The translations under genes and the position numbers were made by a program. Shown here one piece after another: positions 11,218-24,130 of a DNA stretch of 60,000 nucleotides; the first letter of the stretch is position 1; each line of letters begins with the position of its first letter. The stretch spans positions 13,443,385 to 13,503,384 of the forward strand of contig NC_088295.1 in assembly GCF_032854445.1 (NCBI RefSeq), given 5' to 3'. Source of the DNA: Liolophura sinensis (taxonomy: Eukaryota; Mollusca; Polyplacophora; Chitonida; Chitonidae). The notes under the pieces were generated by a model. It worked only from the letters and a program-made list of their open reading frames with translations, was not told the origin of the DNA and made no database searches.

Positions 11218-12149
11218 ATCCATCATCTGCAATTAATCCTGCCATCTTTGATGAACACTTCACACTTCATTTTATATTTTCACCATTTGTGACGCAAACC
11301 TTGTTTCTGCACAGGTAGTCTAAATCACCTCTGTTGAGGCTTGTTGTCTCAATTGGTTTTAATCTTGGTGCATGCAATACAATCCATCAGTTTTCTTGTA
11401 AATCATCACTTCATTCGAATAAAGTTTGTCATTTTATTTAAAATAATAATCGAATATAATATTCAATTTTGTTGTCTTGAGTGAACAAATCATTACTCAG
11501 TTCTTCATCAGGTTGCATGGTCATTAACTTACTGGTATTCTTTTATATTATCAAATTAGAAATACAACAGTTAACTATTTCTGCCGTCTGTTTCTCCTGT
11601 ACATCTTTGGAGCAACTTGGAGGTCTCTGAACTGTATCCAGATGTACAATACTTTTGAGTCTTTAGGCCTCATCAATTAATATTTCTGTTTTACGGGCAA
11701 AATCTTCTTTTTTTTCTAATGTTTTAAGGCAGTGCAAATATAAAACTCAAAAATCATCTAATTTGTGGCACATGTGGATTGTCCCAGTAATTGTTTAAGA
11801 CATATTTATGTTATCCAAAAGCCTTCAAAACAGGAAAATCACAAAATAAAATGGTTAATTTTCAAGTTTATTTTTTGTTCCATCTTTCAACCTTTATTGT
11901 TGGCTCACCTGTAAAGCATAAATATAATTGCTGTATCCTTACATTCCAGGTACATGTACTAGTATACTTAATCAGGTACTCTTCATTTCTGTGGTCAACA
12001 CATACCATTCAGTCATCATCCTTCATACATATGGCAAGCATCAATGGGGACAGTTGTGGGTGGTGCAACTACAACGTACCCACAGATGGATGCCTCAAGT
12101 TGTCTTGTAATAGCACACAGCTACATGAAGCATGGTTAGCAGCTTGACT

Positions 12150-12400
12150 CTAACTCACAGACAAACAAAGTGTAGGTTCAATCCCGGTGCTCGCAGGCAA
12201 TCTCTGCTTTCCCAAACATCATAGGCACTTGGTATAGGTCACGGTATGCAGTATCTCAGGGTGCTGTTGGGCAGTCTTGCATTCATTCAATACCCTGTGC
12301 CTTGCATTCTAACATAATATAAACATGCCCAAGGCTGGTGGTTTACCCTGGACAGTTTCCTCGAACTACAAAACTCGATGCCTTTGCGTTAGTTTATTAG
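12150..12400 (+). repeat. Possible second-type tRNA-derived SINE
   Basis: It carries a B-box-like 'gtaggttcaatcccgg' near 12172. The following ~220 nt share no body sequence with SINE family 1. Limits are uncertain. Confidence 0.35.
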
Positions 12401-12609
12401 TCAACATGCAGGCATATGTACGGCATGTACTAAGCTCAGGTTTTGCTCACATGGGGAACACAACACAAAGACATGTTCCATAGCTCATGCTCTGTTAACA
12501 TTTTAGCTACCCAAATTCTTGTAATTTTTGGGACATTTATTACAAGTGCTGAAAGCATAATATTAAATTTCTTTCTTGGCTTTTTGGAAAAGTAAAGATA
12601 TGTTGTTCG

Positions 12610-12860
12610 TTAGATGGTATAGCCATGTGAGTGAGTGGCTTGGGGCTTAAAGTCATATTTAACAATTTTACAGTCATATGACGATGAGGGAATGCTTAGC
12701 GTGTAGGTAATGTGCCTCCTTGTTGCAGGACGGAATTCCACCGCTCTTTTATCTAGTGCTGCTTCACTGAGTCGCTTTACCGAAGGGAAGTAAGGCGCCC
12801 CGCCCGAGCCATCATACTGATACGGGTCAATCAGTAGTTGCACTATCCCCTTCATGCTAA
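12610..12860 (-). repeat. Dispersed-repeat-like segment with a chance 81-codon frame
   Basis: 'gtgagtgagtggcttggggc', then 'aaagtcatatttaacaattt', resembles the 'gtgagtgagtg...ttta' repeats abundant in molluscan genomes. The minus-strand open frame over it shows no domain, so I do not call a gene. Confidence 0.4.
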
Positions 12861-13651
12861 AAGTTACAACTTCCTCTTTTAAGGAGACACTTGTTTAAGT
12901 TCATATCCTTTGTGCTTTGTAAGTGTATTAAGTACCGTAAATTACCAAATTCACGACCTCAGTACTTTACGTGTTGAGCTCAAGTTCAATAGGCAGGAAA
13001 CTCTTTCATAATTTCAAATCCCAAACAAACAACTGTCACACTGTACATTTTTTTCTCATGTTACCTTTACATGTTAAATTACATGTATTATCAGGGCAAG
13101 CTTTCAAACCAGCCCCAACGGTTAACTGTTGTACCAAATGTAGGATACCCGTGGGGAGCATTCTCTCTGACCTGAGCTTGGTACTTGTAGAACAGCATTA
13201 CATGACTATGTTTCCAGACAGTCCCTGGGTATCATTCTCTCAATATATTTATTAAAAAGCTTTTATTTTCTATTAATATATAAAAGAGTAAAATATAAAA
13301 CATGTGTCCAGTACTGCTAAAACAAATTAACACAACTATAATTTTATGCTTATTATAAGTAGTATTAAATATAATGTGTGCATATAAACAATGGCATTGT
13401 TATTTATGTGACCAAGTGTAGTTTGCCATGTAATACTGTGCAATTGTGCAAGTCAGTTAGTGTAGAGCACTATGACGCTGTATACCAACTGTAAGTACAC
13501 ACTAATCGTTACATATGTTTATTGTGAAGCCATAGTCCCATTCAAAGTGTCCCACTGCACTACAGTCATGCTTACAATGGCTTTAGTCTGTGCCATCCTT
13601 ACTAACAATATTCACAGGATACAAGAAGTAGTGTATTGTTCCATTTTATAG

Positions 13652-13805
13652 AAACTGTTTATCCCAAACAACTGGACCAAGTTGATGGAGCCATTGAGCT
13701 TGAGTGGAATGTTGAGAAGATGCTGAAGCAGTCTGCCGTGTTTTCTCATCAAAACACAGCTCTCCTCTCTATGGAGAATCATCTGCTGCCATCACATGCC
13801 ATTTT
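13652..13805 (+). CDS. Candidate exon at the left border of the 47-bp array, unrecognised gene
   Basis: The acceptor ccattttatag precedes an open frame reading ETVYPKQLDQVDGAIELEWN, then VEKMLKQ and a less convincing stretch to about 13805. Composition up to MLKQ is protein-like. The frame stays open into the minisatellite, where its reading becomes repeat translation. I find no convincing donor before the array, so the 3' limit is open. It enters in phase 1. It may belong with the segment at 16928 to one plus-strand gene. Confidence 0.4.
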
Positions 13806-16800
13806 ACACACCGTCTACTCAATATTCTCTCTGTATAATGCACACACTACACCAGACCTTTCAAATCCCACCAGTTCTCTGTACAATCAACACACTTCAC
13901 ATATTAAACCCACCTTCCGTAGCTCATCCAAATATTCGCACAATGCACACTCTTTAGCCCACCCAGGTCACTACACACCTACTTCCATATCCCATTCAAC
14001 AGTGTACAGACACTACAACCCACTGCCCATAACCCACCCTGGTCCCTCTATACACACTCCAACCCACCTTTCACAGCCCACCCAGGTCTGTATAATAAAC
14101 ACACTACAACTGCCATTCCACAGCCCACCCCAGGTCTGTATAATAAACACACTACAACTTCCCCTCACAGCCCACCCAGGTCTGTGTAACAAACACACTA
14201 CAACTGCCCTTCCACAGCCCACTCAGGTCGGTATAATAAACACACTACAACCCACCTTCCACAGCCCACCCAGGTCTGTATGATAAACACTGTACAACCC
14301 ACCTTTCATAATCCCACCCAGGTCTGTTTAATAAACACTCGACAACTGCCCTTCCACAGCCCACCCAGGTCTCAGTACAATAAACACACTACAACCCACC
14401 TTCCACAGCCCACTGAGGTCGTGTAATAAACACACTACAACCCACCTTCCACAGCCCACCCAGGTCTGTATGATAAAACACTGTACAACCCACCTTTCAT
14501 ATCCCACCCAGGTCTGTTAATAAACACTCGACAACTGCCCTTCCACAGCCCATCCAGGTCTCAGTACAATAAACACACTACAACCCACCTTTCATAGCCC
14601 ACCCATGGTCTGTATAATAAACACTCAACAACCTACCTCCCACAGTCCATCTGGGTCTGTACCATAAACACACTACAACCCACCTTCCACAGCCCACCCA
14701 GGTCCATACAGTAAACACACTACAACCCACCTTTCATATCCCACCCAGGACTGTGTAACAAACACTCAACAACCTACCTTCCACAGTCCATCTGGGTCTG
14801 TACCATAAACACACTACAACCCACCTTCCACAGCCCACCCAGGTCTGTATAATAAACACTCAACAACCCACCTTTCATATCCCACCCAGGTCTGTGTAAT
14901 AAACACTCAACAACCTACCTTCCACAGTCCATCTGGGTCTGTACCATAAACACACTACAACCCACCTTTCATATCCCACCCAGGTCTGTATAATAAACAC
15001 TCAACAACCACCTTCCACAGCTCACCCAGTTCTGTACCATAAACACTCAACAACCTACCTTCCACAGCCCACCCAGTTCTGTATAATAAACACACTACAA
15101 CCCACCTTTCATATCCCACCCAGGTCTGTGTAATAAACACTCAACAACCTACCTTCCACAGTCCATCTGGGTCTGTACCATAAACACACTACAACCCACC
15201 TTCCACAGCCCACCCAGGTCCATACAGTAAACACACTACAACCCACCTTTCATATCCCACCCAGGACTGTGTAACAAACACTCAACAACCTACCTTCCAC
15301 AGTCCATCTGGGTCTATACCATAAACACACTACAACCCACCTTCCACAGCCCACCCAGGTCCATACAGTAAACACACTACAACCCACCTTTCATATCCCA
15401 CCCAGGACTGTGTAACAAACACTCAACAACCTACCTTCCACAGTCCATCTGGGTCTGTACCATAAACACACTACAACCCACCTTCACAGCCCACCCAGGT
15501 CTGTATAATAAACACTCAACAACCCACCTTTCATATCCCACCCAGTCTGTGTAATAAACACTCAACAACCTACCTTCCACAGTCCATCTGGGTCTGTACC
15601 ATAAACACACTACAACCCACCTTTCATATCCCACCCAGGTCTGTATAATAAACACTCAACAACCTACCTTCCACAGCCCACCCAGTTCTGTATAATAAAC
15701 ACACTACAACCCACCTTTCATATCCCACCCAGGTCTGTGTAATAAACACTCAACAACCTACCTTCCACAGTCCATCTGGGTCTGTACCATAAACACACTA
15801 CAACCCACCTTCCACAGCCCACCCCAGGTCCATACAGTAAACACACTACAACCCACCTTTCATATCCCACCCAGGACTGTGTAACTAACACTCAACAACC
15901 TACCTTCCACAGTCCATCTGGGTCTGTACCATAAACACACTACAACCCACCTTCCACAGCCCACCCAGGTCTGTATAATAAACACTCAACAACCCACCTT
16001 TCCTATCCCACCCAGGCCTGTTTAATAAACACTCGACAACTGCCCTTCCACAGTCCATCTGGGTCTGTACCATAAACACACTACAACCCACCTTCCACAG
16101 CCCACCCAGGTCCATACAGTAAACACACTACAACCCACCTTTCATATCCCACCCAGGACTGTGTAACAAACACTCAACAACCCACCTTCCACAGCCCACC
16201 CAGTTCTGTACCATAAACACTCAACAACCTACCTTCCACAGTCCATCTGGGTCTGTACCATAAACACACTACAACCCACCTTCCATATCCCACCCAGGTC
16301 TGTATAATAAACACTCAACAACCCACCTTCCACAGCCCACCCAGTTCTGTACCATAAACACTCAACAACCTACCTTCCATAGCCCACCCAGTTCTGTATA
16401 ATAAACACACTACAACCCACCTTTCATAGTCCACCCAGGTCTGTATAATAAACACTCAACAACCTACCTTCCACAGTCCATCTGGGTCTGTACCATAAAC
16501 ACACTACAACCCACCTTCCACAGCCCACCCAGGTCCATACAGTAAACACACTACAACCCACCTTTCATATCCCACCCAGGACTGTATAATAAACACAGTA
16601 CATCCCACCTTTCATATCCCACCCAGGTCTGTGTAATAAACACTCAACAACCTACCTTCCACAGTCCATCTGGGTCTATACCATAAACATTATACAACCC
16701 ACCTTCCACAGCCCACCCAGGTCCATACAGTAAACACTCTACAACCCACCTTCCACAGCCCACCCAGGTCTGTATAATAAACACAGTACATCCCACCTTT

Positions 16801-16927
16801 CATATCCCACCCAGGTCTGTGTAATAAACACTCAACAACCTACCTTCCACAGTCCATCTGGGTCTATATCATAAACATTATACAACCCACCTTCCACAGC
16901 CCACCCAGGTCTGTATAATAAACATAG
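13805..16927. repeat. Minisatellite, 47-bp monomer, about 60-65 copies
   Basis: The monomer is roughly 'cagcccacccaggtctgta', 'taataaacacactacaac', 'ccaccttcca'. Variants alternate in the array: 'tttcatatcc', 'cagtccatctgggtctgtac', 'ggtccatacagtaaac', 'ggactgtgtaacaaacac'. The first ~270 bp hold decayed monomers, while the interior is homogeneous. The variant 'cagtccatctggg' recurs at 14643, 14784, 14925, 15159, 15300, 15441, 15580, 15768, 15910, 16051, 16239, 16474, 16662 and 16850. These spacings are close to 3, 4 or 5 monomers, so there is a higher-order pattern. Confidence 0.97.
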
Positions 16928-17072
16928 TCTGTACAATGCTGAAGATGGAGTGGCGTATTATTTCAGCACACATGGAAATCATGTACGACAGCTGCCATCC
17001 TACACCATTGGCATGAAGCAAAACTATGACTTCTCCATCGATGAACAGAAGTGTGAGAAGCGCTGTACCAAG
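16928..17072 (+). CDS. Candidate exon at the right border of the 47-bp array, unrecognised secreted-type protein
   Basis: The acceptor ataaacatag and the donor AAG|GTGTCT bound 145 nt entered in phase 2 and left in phase 0. It reads LYNAEDGVAYYFSTHGNHVR, then QLPSYTIGMKQNYDFSIDEQ, then KCEKRCTK. The composition is clearly protein-like, with two Cys and aromatic residues spaced as in extracellular beta-strand domains. A loose resemblance to the 'Y..G..Y..D....C' pattern of ependymin-like proteins is too weak to name it. A possible terminal exon at 17583 (NDIDSHDSLAFFCFVDCKQ, then IFL and stop) matches in phase. Confidence 0.5.
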
Positions 17073-17424
17073 GTGTCTTGGGTAGGCTGGTCCCACTTGT
17101 TCCTGTGGTTTAGTCCTATGGTCATGATCTCTTTCATGAATTTTCTCACAAATTAGGAAACAATTACAGGTCATCTCACATAACCACATTGCAAGGGGTA
17201 ATACTGAGAAAAGTGAACAGTTCAACTCCTTTCTCCAATGCATAAAATACATACGAGCTCACCTCAGCAGTCTCATTTCTGTTTCTTTCTGCAACTCATG
17301 ATTTATATCTGGAATGAAAGGAAGACAAATATTTTTAGTTGTAGAGTCAACGTAGCCCTCAACTAGTGCGGACAGTATATAGGTTCAAATTGTCTTATCC
17401 CACAATATCACAATCCACAAATGA

Positions 17425-17515
17425 TCATGCATGCTCAGTGACTCCTGTCTGTGCGTATAAACTGTGTACAGTGGATAGCAACAGAGATATATGCTCAGTG
17501 ACTCCCTGTCTGTGC
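17425..17515 (+). repeat. Imperfect tandem duplication around 'atgctcagtgactcc'
   Basis: 'atgctcagtgactcctgtct' near 17430 recurs near 17491 as 'atgctcagtgactccctgtc', about 61 bp apart, each followed by 'gtgcgtat' or 'gtgcttac'. Confidence 0.6.
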
Positions 17516-18675
17516 TTACCTATTTCTTTGAATCACGAAAACTTACACTTATATCTACAATTTTTGTGCACTGACCTACAAGAACGATATTGACAGCCAT
17601 GATTCCCTGGCATTTTTCTGTTTTGTGGACTGTAAACAAATATTTCTATAACCATCCAAGTATGGTTACAGTTTCTCAGACAAACACCAAACTAGAGAAG
17701 CTCACTGTCTCTCTAGCAACTTTACCACATTTGTGGAGTGTCAAAGCTGTCCACACCTGTATTATTACTAGGAGCTGTTACACTAGCCCATACCTATACC
17801 TCGACCGAATATTTAAACCATTCACACAGTCAGTGACTGTTGTCATGTACAGCTAATCATAGACTTGCGGTGGCTTGTCGTTTGTTGTTGAATCAATGAC
17901 AAATTCTTATTGCACTATCTAATGAGAGAATGATATCTGTGTATGATGATGTCATTCTCTTTTATTTTGGTTTAGACAGTATTTGATTGTATCACCTCAC
18001 TTAAACATCATGCGTTTTACGAACTGTTCAATCACGCGAGCAGTCGGTGTTCCCTGAATGCCTTATTAAACTTGTCTGTAACTTATGCGGCTCGCAACTG
18101 AGTCGTATCCCAGACTGCAGCTGAGTTATACAGGTGAAAAAGGTTTTGTTTTAGCTTTTGTACACTTTTATGCTGTGTACAAATGTAGACGCAAAAACCT
18201 TCATATCCAATATCTTCATATTGTTTGATAAATGTTTAATAAAGGAACATGTTTGTGTCATCATGTAGGCTATACTGGATTTATGCAGATTACTTAGAAT
18301 CTATTTGCTTACATCTCACGGTGCATATTACTGTGGATTATTCATTGTGCAAGACCCACACTAGCTGTGACATAGGCCTACTTGATATACACTATATTAT
18401 TCTGTTGTACTTTTATCAGCATACTGAGACTGACTATATTGTAAGACTGCAGCTCTCAGTGAAATAGGACAAGAATGTTTATAAAATTTATCATGGACTT
18501 TGTATTCCTTGTTTACATATTTATTTCAGAGCTTTTTGTACAACGTGGTTAGATTAATGTTATTGATGTGTAATAAACATGCAATTACTAACTGCTCTGT
18601 GTTTTGAATGTCTGGTTTTGTTTAATATGTCATAGCAATGGATATTATAAACGAAAACACGGCGCACTGAATATC

Positions 18676-18933
18676 GGGGCCTCCTTGGCTCAGTTGGATA
18701 GCGCGCTAGCGCAGCGTAATGACCCAGGAGCCTCTTAAGCTGTTCAAGCACAGCTCATGCTGGCTTTCTCTCCGGACGTACATGGGATGTCTCCCAACAA
18801 CCTGCGGATGGTCGTGGTTTCCCCCTGGCTTTGCCCGGTTTCCTCCCATCATAATGCTGGCCACCGTCGTATAAGTTAAATATTCTTGAGTACGGCCTAA
18901 AACACCAATCAAATAAATAAATAAATAAATGAT
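18676..18933 (+). repeat. SINE family 1, full length with target-site duplication
   Basis: The head 'ggggcctccttggctcagtt', then 'ggatagcgcgctagcgcagc', carries the A box. The body and an (AAAT)n tail follow. The copy is flanked by an exact 8-bp direct repeat TGAATATC (18668-18675 and 18934-18941). Confidence 0.95.
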
Positions 18934-19157
18934 TGAATATCTGATAAACATTGTTTGATGTTAATTTAGGGGTCTCATGGCAGGACATGCTGTAGTAAGC
19001 CGCTTTATTGACTGATTGCTATTTAGCGTCATATTTAAGCAGTTTTGCCACGTTACAAACGTTGCTTGGTGGTCTTTTTCCTTCGCGAACATCCAGAAAG
19101 GAGAATCAACATTTTACCCGTCTGAAGATGACAGTGAATGCAGTTTAGTTTGAATAG

Positions 19158-19160
19158 TGA

Positions 19161-19231
<71 letters not shown>

Positions 19232-19247
19232 ATATATATATATATAT
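19158..19247. repeat. (TA)n microsatellite
   Basis: An almost pure AT dinucleotide run has only two small interruptions. Confidence 0.97.
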
Positions 19248-19454
19248 GCCTAAAACGTTAGAGTATGTAACATTGATCTGCGCATTTCAAAACAAGAGGT
19301 ACCAAATATAGATACTGATTCTTTACACGTTAAAGTCGTAAATATTTGCGTCAAATTGCATATATAATATCTGTCATCAATTATTTTCTGAGGAAAACAC
19401 CACGTACAACGTTCATATGTTATAGCACTTCGTTGGCAAATTTAGTTATTTATC

Positions 19455-19505
19455 TAAAAAATTGTGAAGTACGACGTTAAACCGCAAGCATAGATACATA
19501 CATAG
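19455..19505 (+). repeat. 3' tail of SINE family 2
   Basis: 'tgaagtacgacgttaaaccg' is shared with the end of the family 2 copy at 39.2 kb ('aagtacgacgttaaacctc'). Confidence 0.5.
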
Positions 19506-19529
19506 CTATTTATCTCTTTGGAAGTTTAC

Positions 19530-19795
19530 ATTGTACTCAAGAATATTTCACTTATACCACAGGGGCCAGGATTATGATGAGAGCCCGGGAGAAACCTACG
19601 ACAGTCCTCAGGGTGGTCCCAGGTCTTCCGAATTAAAGTTGGAGAGAAAGACACCATAAGCTAGACTCGAACTCACAGCTATCAACACTGGTGAGAGGGT
19701 TCTTGGATAATAATGCTGCAATAGCTAACTTTGGAGATCTCAAGGGCATTCCGAGAGATGAGCTAGCGGTCCTCAGTGGTACTAAGCCACGTGCT
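19530..19795 (-). repeat. SINE family 1, nearly full length, reverse orientation
   Basis: On the plus strand it reads 'tactcaagaatatttcactt', 'aggattatgatgagagcccg', then 'ctagactcgaactcacag', which is the reversed B box. It accounts for the minus-strand frame at 19633-19833. Confidence 0.85.
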
Positions 19796-19854
19796 GCTCT
19801 ATATGGATTGTTTATCCAATTAATATATTGCATATGCCGTGTATTTCTTTAATT

Positions 19855-20345
19855 TCACCGGTATGTCGAATTTCAAATATAACAGGCTAACAATGACCCA
19901 ACCCTAACCCATATATACGCACTGCGAACTGAGTTATAAGCTGCCACTGCTGACTCGTGCTAGTGCTGCTGAATTTATACTTTATGTAAGTAATGTGGAC
20001 ACAGTATGTCACACCTTTTCTTAATTTGAATAAAACATCGCATTTCAATAGGAAAAAAGGTAGCATTCACCTAACCCTAGCCTAACCCTAGCCTAACCCT
20101 GGACAGAGACACCTGCTATTTGAGTGATGAACTGGCACTTCGGGCTCCTCAGCCACTTGTTACCGAGTCCATTCTTCATATACGTAGGCAGAATAAGTTG
20201 TGTATTTTCTTGATTTTATATGAATATAGTTTTGGAAACAGGAAAAGGTAGATTTACCTAACCTAGACATATGCGCACTGCTATCTGAGTGAAAACCAGT
20301 GTATAAATATCAGCCCTACCTCACATTATAAGCAGGGCTCAAATT
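19855..20345 (+). repeat. Three diverged ~180-bp tandem copies with telomere-like CCTAACCCTAG cores
   Basis: 'aaccctaaccca' near 19895, 'cctaaccctagcctaaccct' near 20073 and 'acctaacctagac' near 20258 each follow a similar leader ('tcttaattt' or 'cttgatttta', then 'aggaaaa'). Each is followed by a 'cactgc' or 'cctgctatctgagtga' segment. The spacing of about 180 bp marks a triplication. Confidence 0.6.
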
Positions 20346-20404
20346 AAACAAATTCTGTATCACACGTACTTTCATCCATTTTCTTGCTGTAGATAACATA
20401 CTAT

Positions 20405-20553
20405 ATATTCCTTTGGAAGGTCTGCAGCAACCTGCGAATGGTCGTGGTTTCGACTGGGATATGCCCCGTGTCCTCCCACCATAACACTTGCCGCCGCCCT
20501 ACAAGCGAAATATTCTTGAGTGCGGCGTAAAACACAATTCAAATAAATAAATA
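20405..20553 (+). repeat. SINE family 1, 5'-truncated
   Basis: It starts in the body at 'ggaaggtctgcagcaacctg', continues through 'tcctcccaccataacactt', and ends in 'aacacaattcaaataaataa'. Confidence 0.88.
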
Positions 20554-21732
20554 TATAATCAGGCACAGTGTCAGAGAAATAGCGCATATTGACAAATAAA
20601 TTTCGATTTGGTTATGTCTTGGTTTGAAGTGAATTTGGACTCGCAACATCACCACTTCACAGAACCGTTAAGGACGAAGGAACATTAACATGAAGAATAT
20701 ATCAGGTAAAAGACCATTAAACACTGTAAATAAACATATGGTTGGCGTTATACTGTGTGACGGATACCCTCTGGGGTCGCTACATCCAACTTTAAAACTT
20801 GATGTTTAAAAACCCATAAAATGGTTGGAAAAATTTTTTAAAAAATCCATGGCCCTATTTTGCTGGACAGCGTTTCTTGTAAATGATTTCAGCCTTTACT
20901 TTGACATGAAAACATTTCTTCATTGAAAACACGAATATAAGCCAACAGAGTGAGCGCAGAAAATTGTATGAAACTTGACGTACTTCTTCTTGATATTCTT
21001 TATTTGTTTCGATTTCACACGGTCAAAGGTTGCATAAAACTTAGAGAGAAAAGCCTGGTTTATGGTATGCACAAATAATGGGATATAGTTCTCTTTTGCC
21101 AGATTAAAACTTTGAATTCGAAACTTTTAACAGTATTAGTTAGTAATTAATGATACAGTAATTATTTATTACACTGGAATGGCGTTGTTACACATCGGAT
21201 GTACATGATGTAAATTTTAAAAGTTTGTGATTCAGGTGGCAGATTTTCTGCTAAACAGTTTCTTCACTGGGGTGACCGGCCTCTGAACACCAAATAATGG
21301 AGAAATAGTGAATACATCAGCCTTACAATTCTTTTAAATTATTTCCTAGTTTTATTTTTACAGCTTGTTACAACCACACTGAAATACAGTTAGTTTTAAT
21401 GACTACTTATGCCTAAGTATATGTATGGCGTAACATTAAACACCGAAAACACAGGGAGTGGTAGGCCTTATTCAAACAGCTTCCTTTGTCTTGTTTCCAT
21501 TGGTCCCATTTCCATTGACCAAGTTGAAATATTGTGAAGGCATTGAACTACAGATAAAATGACATGCATTTAATATGCTAAGTTTCAGTATATATTTGGC
21601 TGAAGTATAGACCACACATAACACCAAACAGGATACAGTAGTCACTGGGAAGAAGTGCCTGAATGAGCACAATCCTCACAAATATACATATTGTGAGGTA
21701 TGATATACATATGCAGTTTATATGTATTTATT

Positions 21733-21918
21733 TGGTGTAGGAAAATGAGCAGAGCCTGAGCCTGGAGAAACCAACTGGCCTCTGCAAGTTGCTGGAAGAT
21801 CTTCCCACATATGGTCGGACAGGAAGCCAGCATGAGCTAAACTTGAACTCACACCGACCTCATTGGTGTGAAGCTCCTGGGTCATTGTGCCGCTAACCAT
21901 CTCGGCCACGGAGGCCTT
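21733..21918 (-). repeat. SINE family 1, reverse orientation, 3'-truncated
   Basis: The head is preserved: 'aaccatctcggccacggagg' is the reversed A-box region and 'taaacttgaactcacacc' the reversed B box. The 3' tail with 'ccataatgctgg' is missing. Confidence 0.85.
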
Positions 21919-21959
21919 ATCAGTTTACCTTATCTGTTCTGACACCATTGTGAAAGGGA

Positions 21960-24130
21960 TGAAAGGATACTGTTGTCAACTGAGCATGCACACTCATGAA
22001 GAAATAAATTAATTTGATCACAACACAAATAAACTTTGAACCCTTTATTTATACTTATTTAACCAAAAAATATTACAAATGAACATGGACAAAGACATAT
22101 TATTTGAACATTTACACCGATAAGGCAGTTAAAGTACTTTGGAAATTCATGGTATATAACCTTAAATTTGGACCATCACAAAAATTGTACCTTGTGTCTT
22201 ATTCTGAGAGTTCTATTAATGTTATAAAGGTGTTTTGGGGTTTGTTTGGAAAGTAGGACGATATCCTAAGGAATAGGTAAGTTATCGCACCAAAAGTATA
22301 TCTGACAACATTTATTTGCCTCTAAAAATGAACTTTTGGGGTAAAATTTTAAGTCATTCACCTATATGTAATATATATTACACAATTTAAATATTATCAC
22401 TTTCTACCTTCACTTTAACAAGTGGGCAAGAACTTTGCAATTTCTGCATTGATGTACTCATACTATCAGCAAGAATAATATGTAATGAGCTGATTATTAC
22501 AAATATGTTATTAATGTTTACTCTTCTCCATATTTGGACGTTCCCGAGTATAGTCATTCGAGCATTACTGCACACAGTACATTTAGGTCTGTGAAAGGTG
22601 TAGGATGCATTTCTGTAGGAGGTCCTGGATTGATGGCTTGCATTTTGCTTGAAGTTCAATGAGATGAAGACAACGATGACAGTGCAAACTGTTCCACCAT
22701 ATCAGAAAATGGAGTTGTCAATCTGCCAATAAATATCACAGATGTTAATGAGAAAATATATATTTGGCAGAGCTGCATGAAGAAAACATTTTTCATCAGG
22801 CAAATCAAACACTAGAAGGAAAATGATACACCCATATATGTTTCATACACACTGAATGCAAATCCTTGTTTACGCAAACCAGAATGCCAGTTTGAAGACA
22901 TGCTGTGCACTTGGTGTTGAAAGTGTCCACATCATGTCTACTGACAGCAGGTAATGCCTCTCACTGAATTAATACCCATAATCAGGAGAAATTAAGAAAA
23001 CATGACTGCTTTGGTTCACAAAAAGTATACTTTTTGGTAACATTTATGGCATTTACAACTGGAATGTGGTATTCCTCTTAAAGTAAGAGAAGGTTGTGGT
23101 TTCCATCAGCAAACTGGGTAATGTGACTTGGTGGCCATGTTGAATTTAGTGCAAAACCTTTAATAGCATGCTAGTCTATATAAGTCACTAAAATTTGGAA
23201 ATTGTGAAATCCTTTTTATGTTTTTTGCAGCCAGTTATTAGAAAACATTACATAAAAACTATGCTATCTGATGAACTTTGAGATGCTGATTGCAAGTCAC
23301 CAGAAGTTAGCAATTTTATTTTACTACAAGTGGAAAAAATGCAATGAAAAATAATTGAAAATGGATCTTTTGAAACTAAGCAAACAGCAAACAAAGGGTT
23401 TATACACCGGTAGCTGACACAGACTGGAGCAAAGAAAGTATAATAAACCTTCAAATTTGTTTGTAAACTACAATTGTAAGTATTGTAGATCGAAGAAAAA
23501 CAAAAGAAGAATACAATGTGAGAATAGGAAAAAAAAAGAGAAACTTGTCCCCTAAATAAATAAAGATTTCAATACAATTGCTCATCAAAGTAATTAGTGT
23601 GCATGAAATGTGGAACACTGAAGTATTTACATTATCTACACTCACAGAGCTTTGTTGAGTAAGCTTGGATGGGTGAGGTATATGTACGATAAATGTACCC
23701 TTTAGGGGTAAATTATATGAATGGAATTAATAAACAAACCTGTTAGGACAGTGGCCAAATATGATGAAATTCATGAATATTTGTTATTCAACCAGACAGC
23801 TACTACAAAAAAAAAGCAAAAAAAACGAAAAATGAATGTAAAAATGAACATGCTTTGTTATTATTTGTGTATTCTGTAGCTTTTATTATGTAACTTTCTT
23901 TTTTAACCTTGTGTATTTATTTCTTTACTAACTTAACTGTTGTTTAATGACATACTAATGTGATGGCAGTAACTTTTATGGGTGGAGGAAGCTGGAGAAA
24001 ACCCATATGTTGTCAAATGCTTACTGTTACCAATGTGCCCCAAGCTGTGAGCGAGGGAAAAACCTTTTTAAAAAAGCAAGTTGTCGTGACGTTAAAGACT
24101 ATTTATAACATTACCATTATTTATTTATAT
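21960..24130. other. Gene-free AT-rich stretch
   Basis: Short frames on both strands have no recognisable domain and no phase-matched splice sites that join into a protein. I see no clear mobile element. Confidence 0.55.

Noticed and set aside
13636-14283. 215-residue plus-strand frame taken as one protein
   Set aside because: Only the first ~40-50 residues look coding. The rest translates decayed and intact 47-bp minisatellite monomers.
14955-16115. Minus-strand frames in the 47-bp array (Trp/Val/Cys-rich)
   Set aside because: They are translations of the satellite monomer.
13805-16927. CRISPR-like array
   Set aside because: Monomers are contiguous variants of one 47-bp unit without unique spacers, in a eukaryotic genome.
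17583-17655. Terminal exon of the gene flanking the 47-bp array
   Set aside because: Phase matches the 17072 donor and a stop follows, but the acceptor tract is poor and the peptide matches nothing I know. It is kept only as a remark in the 16928 entry.
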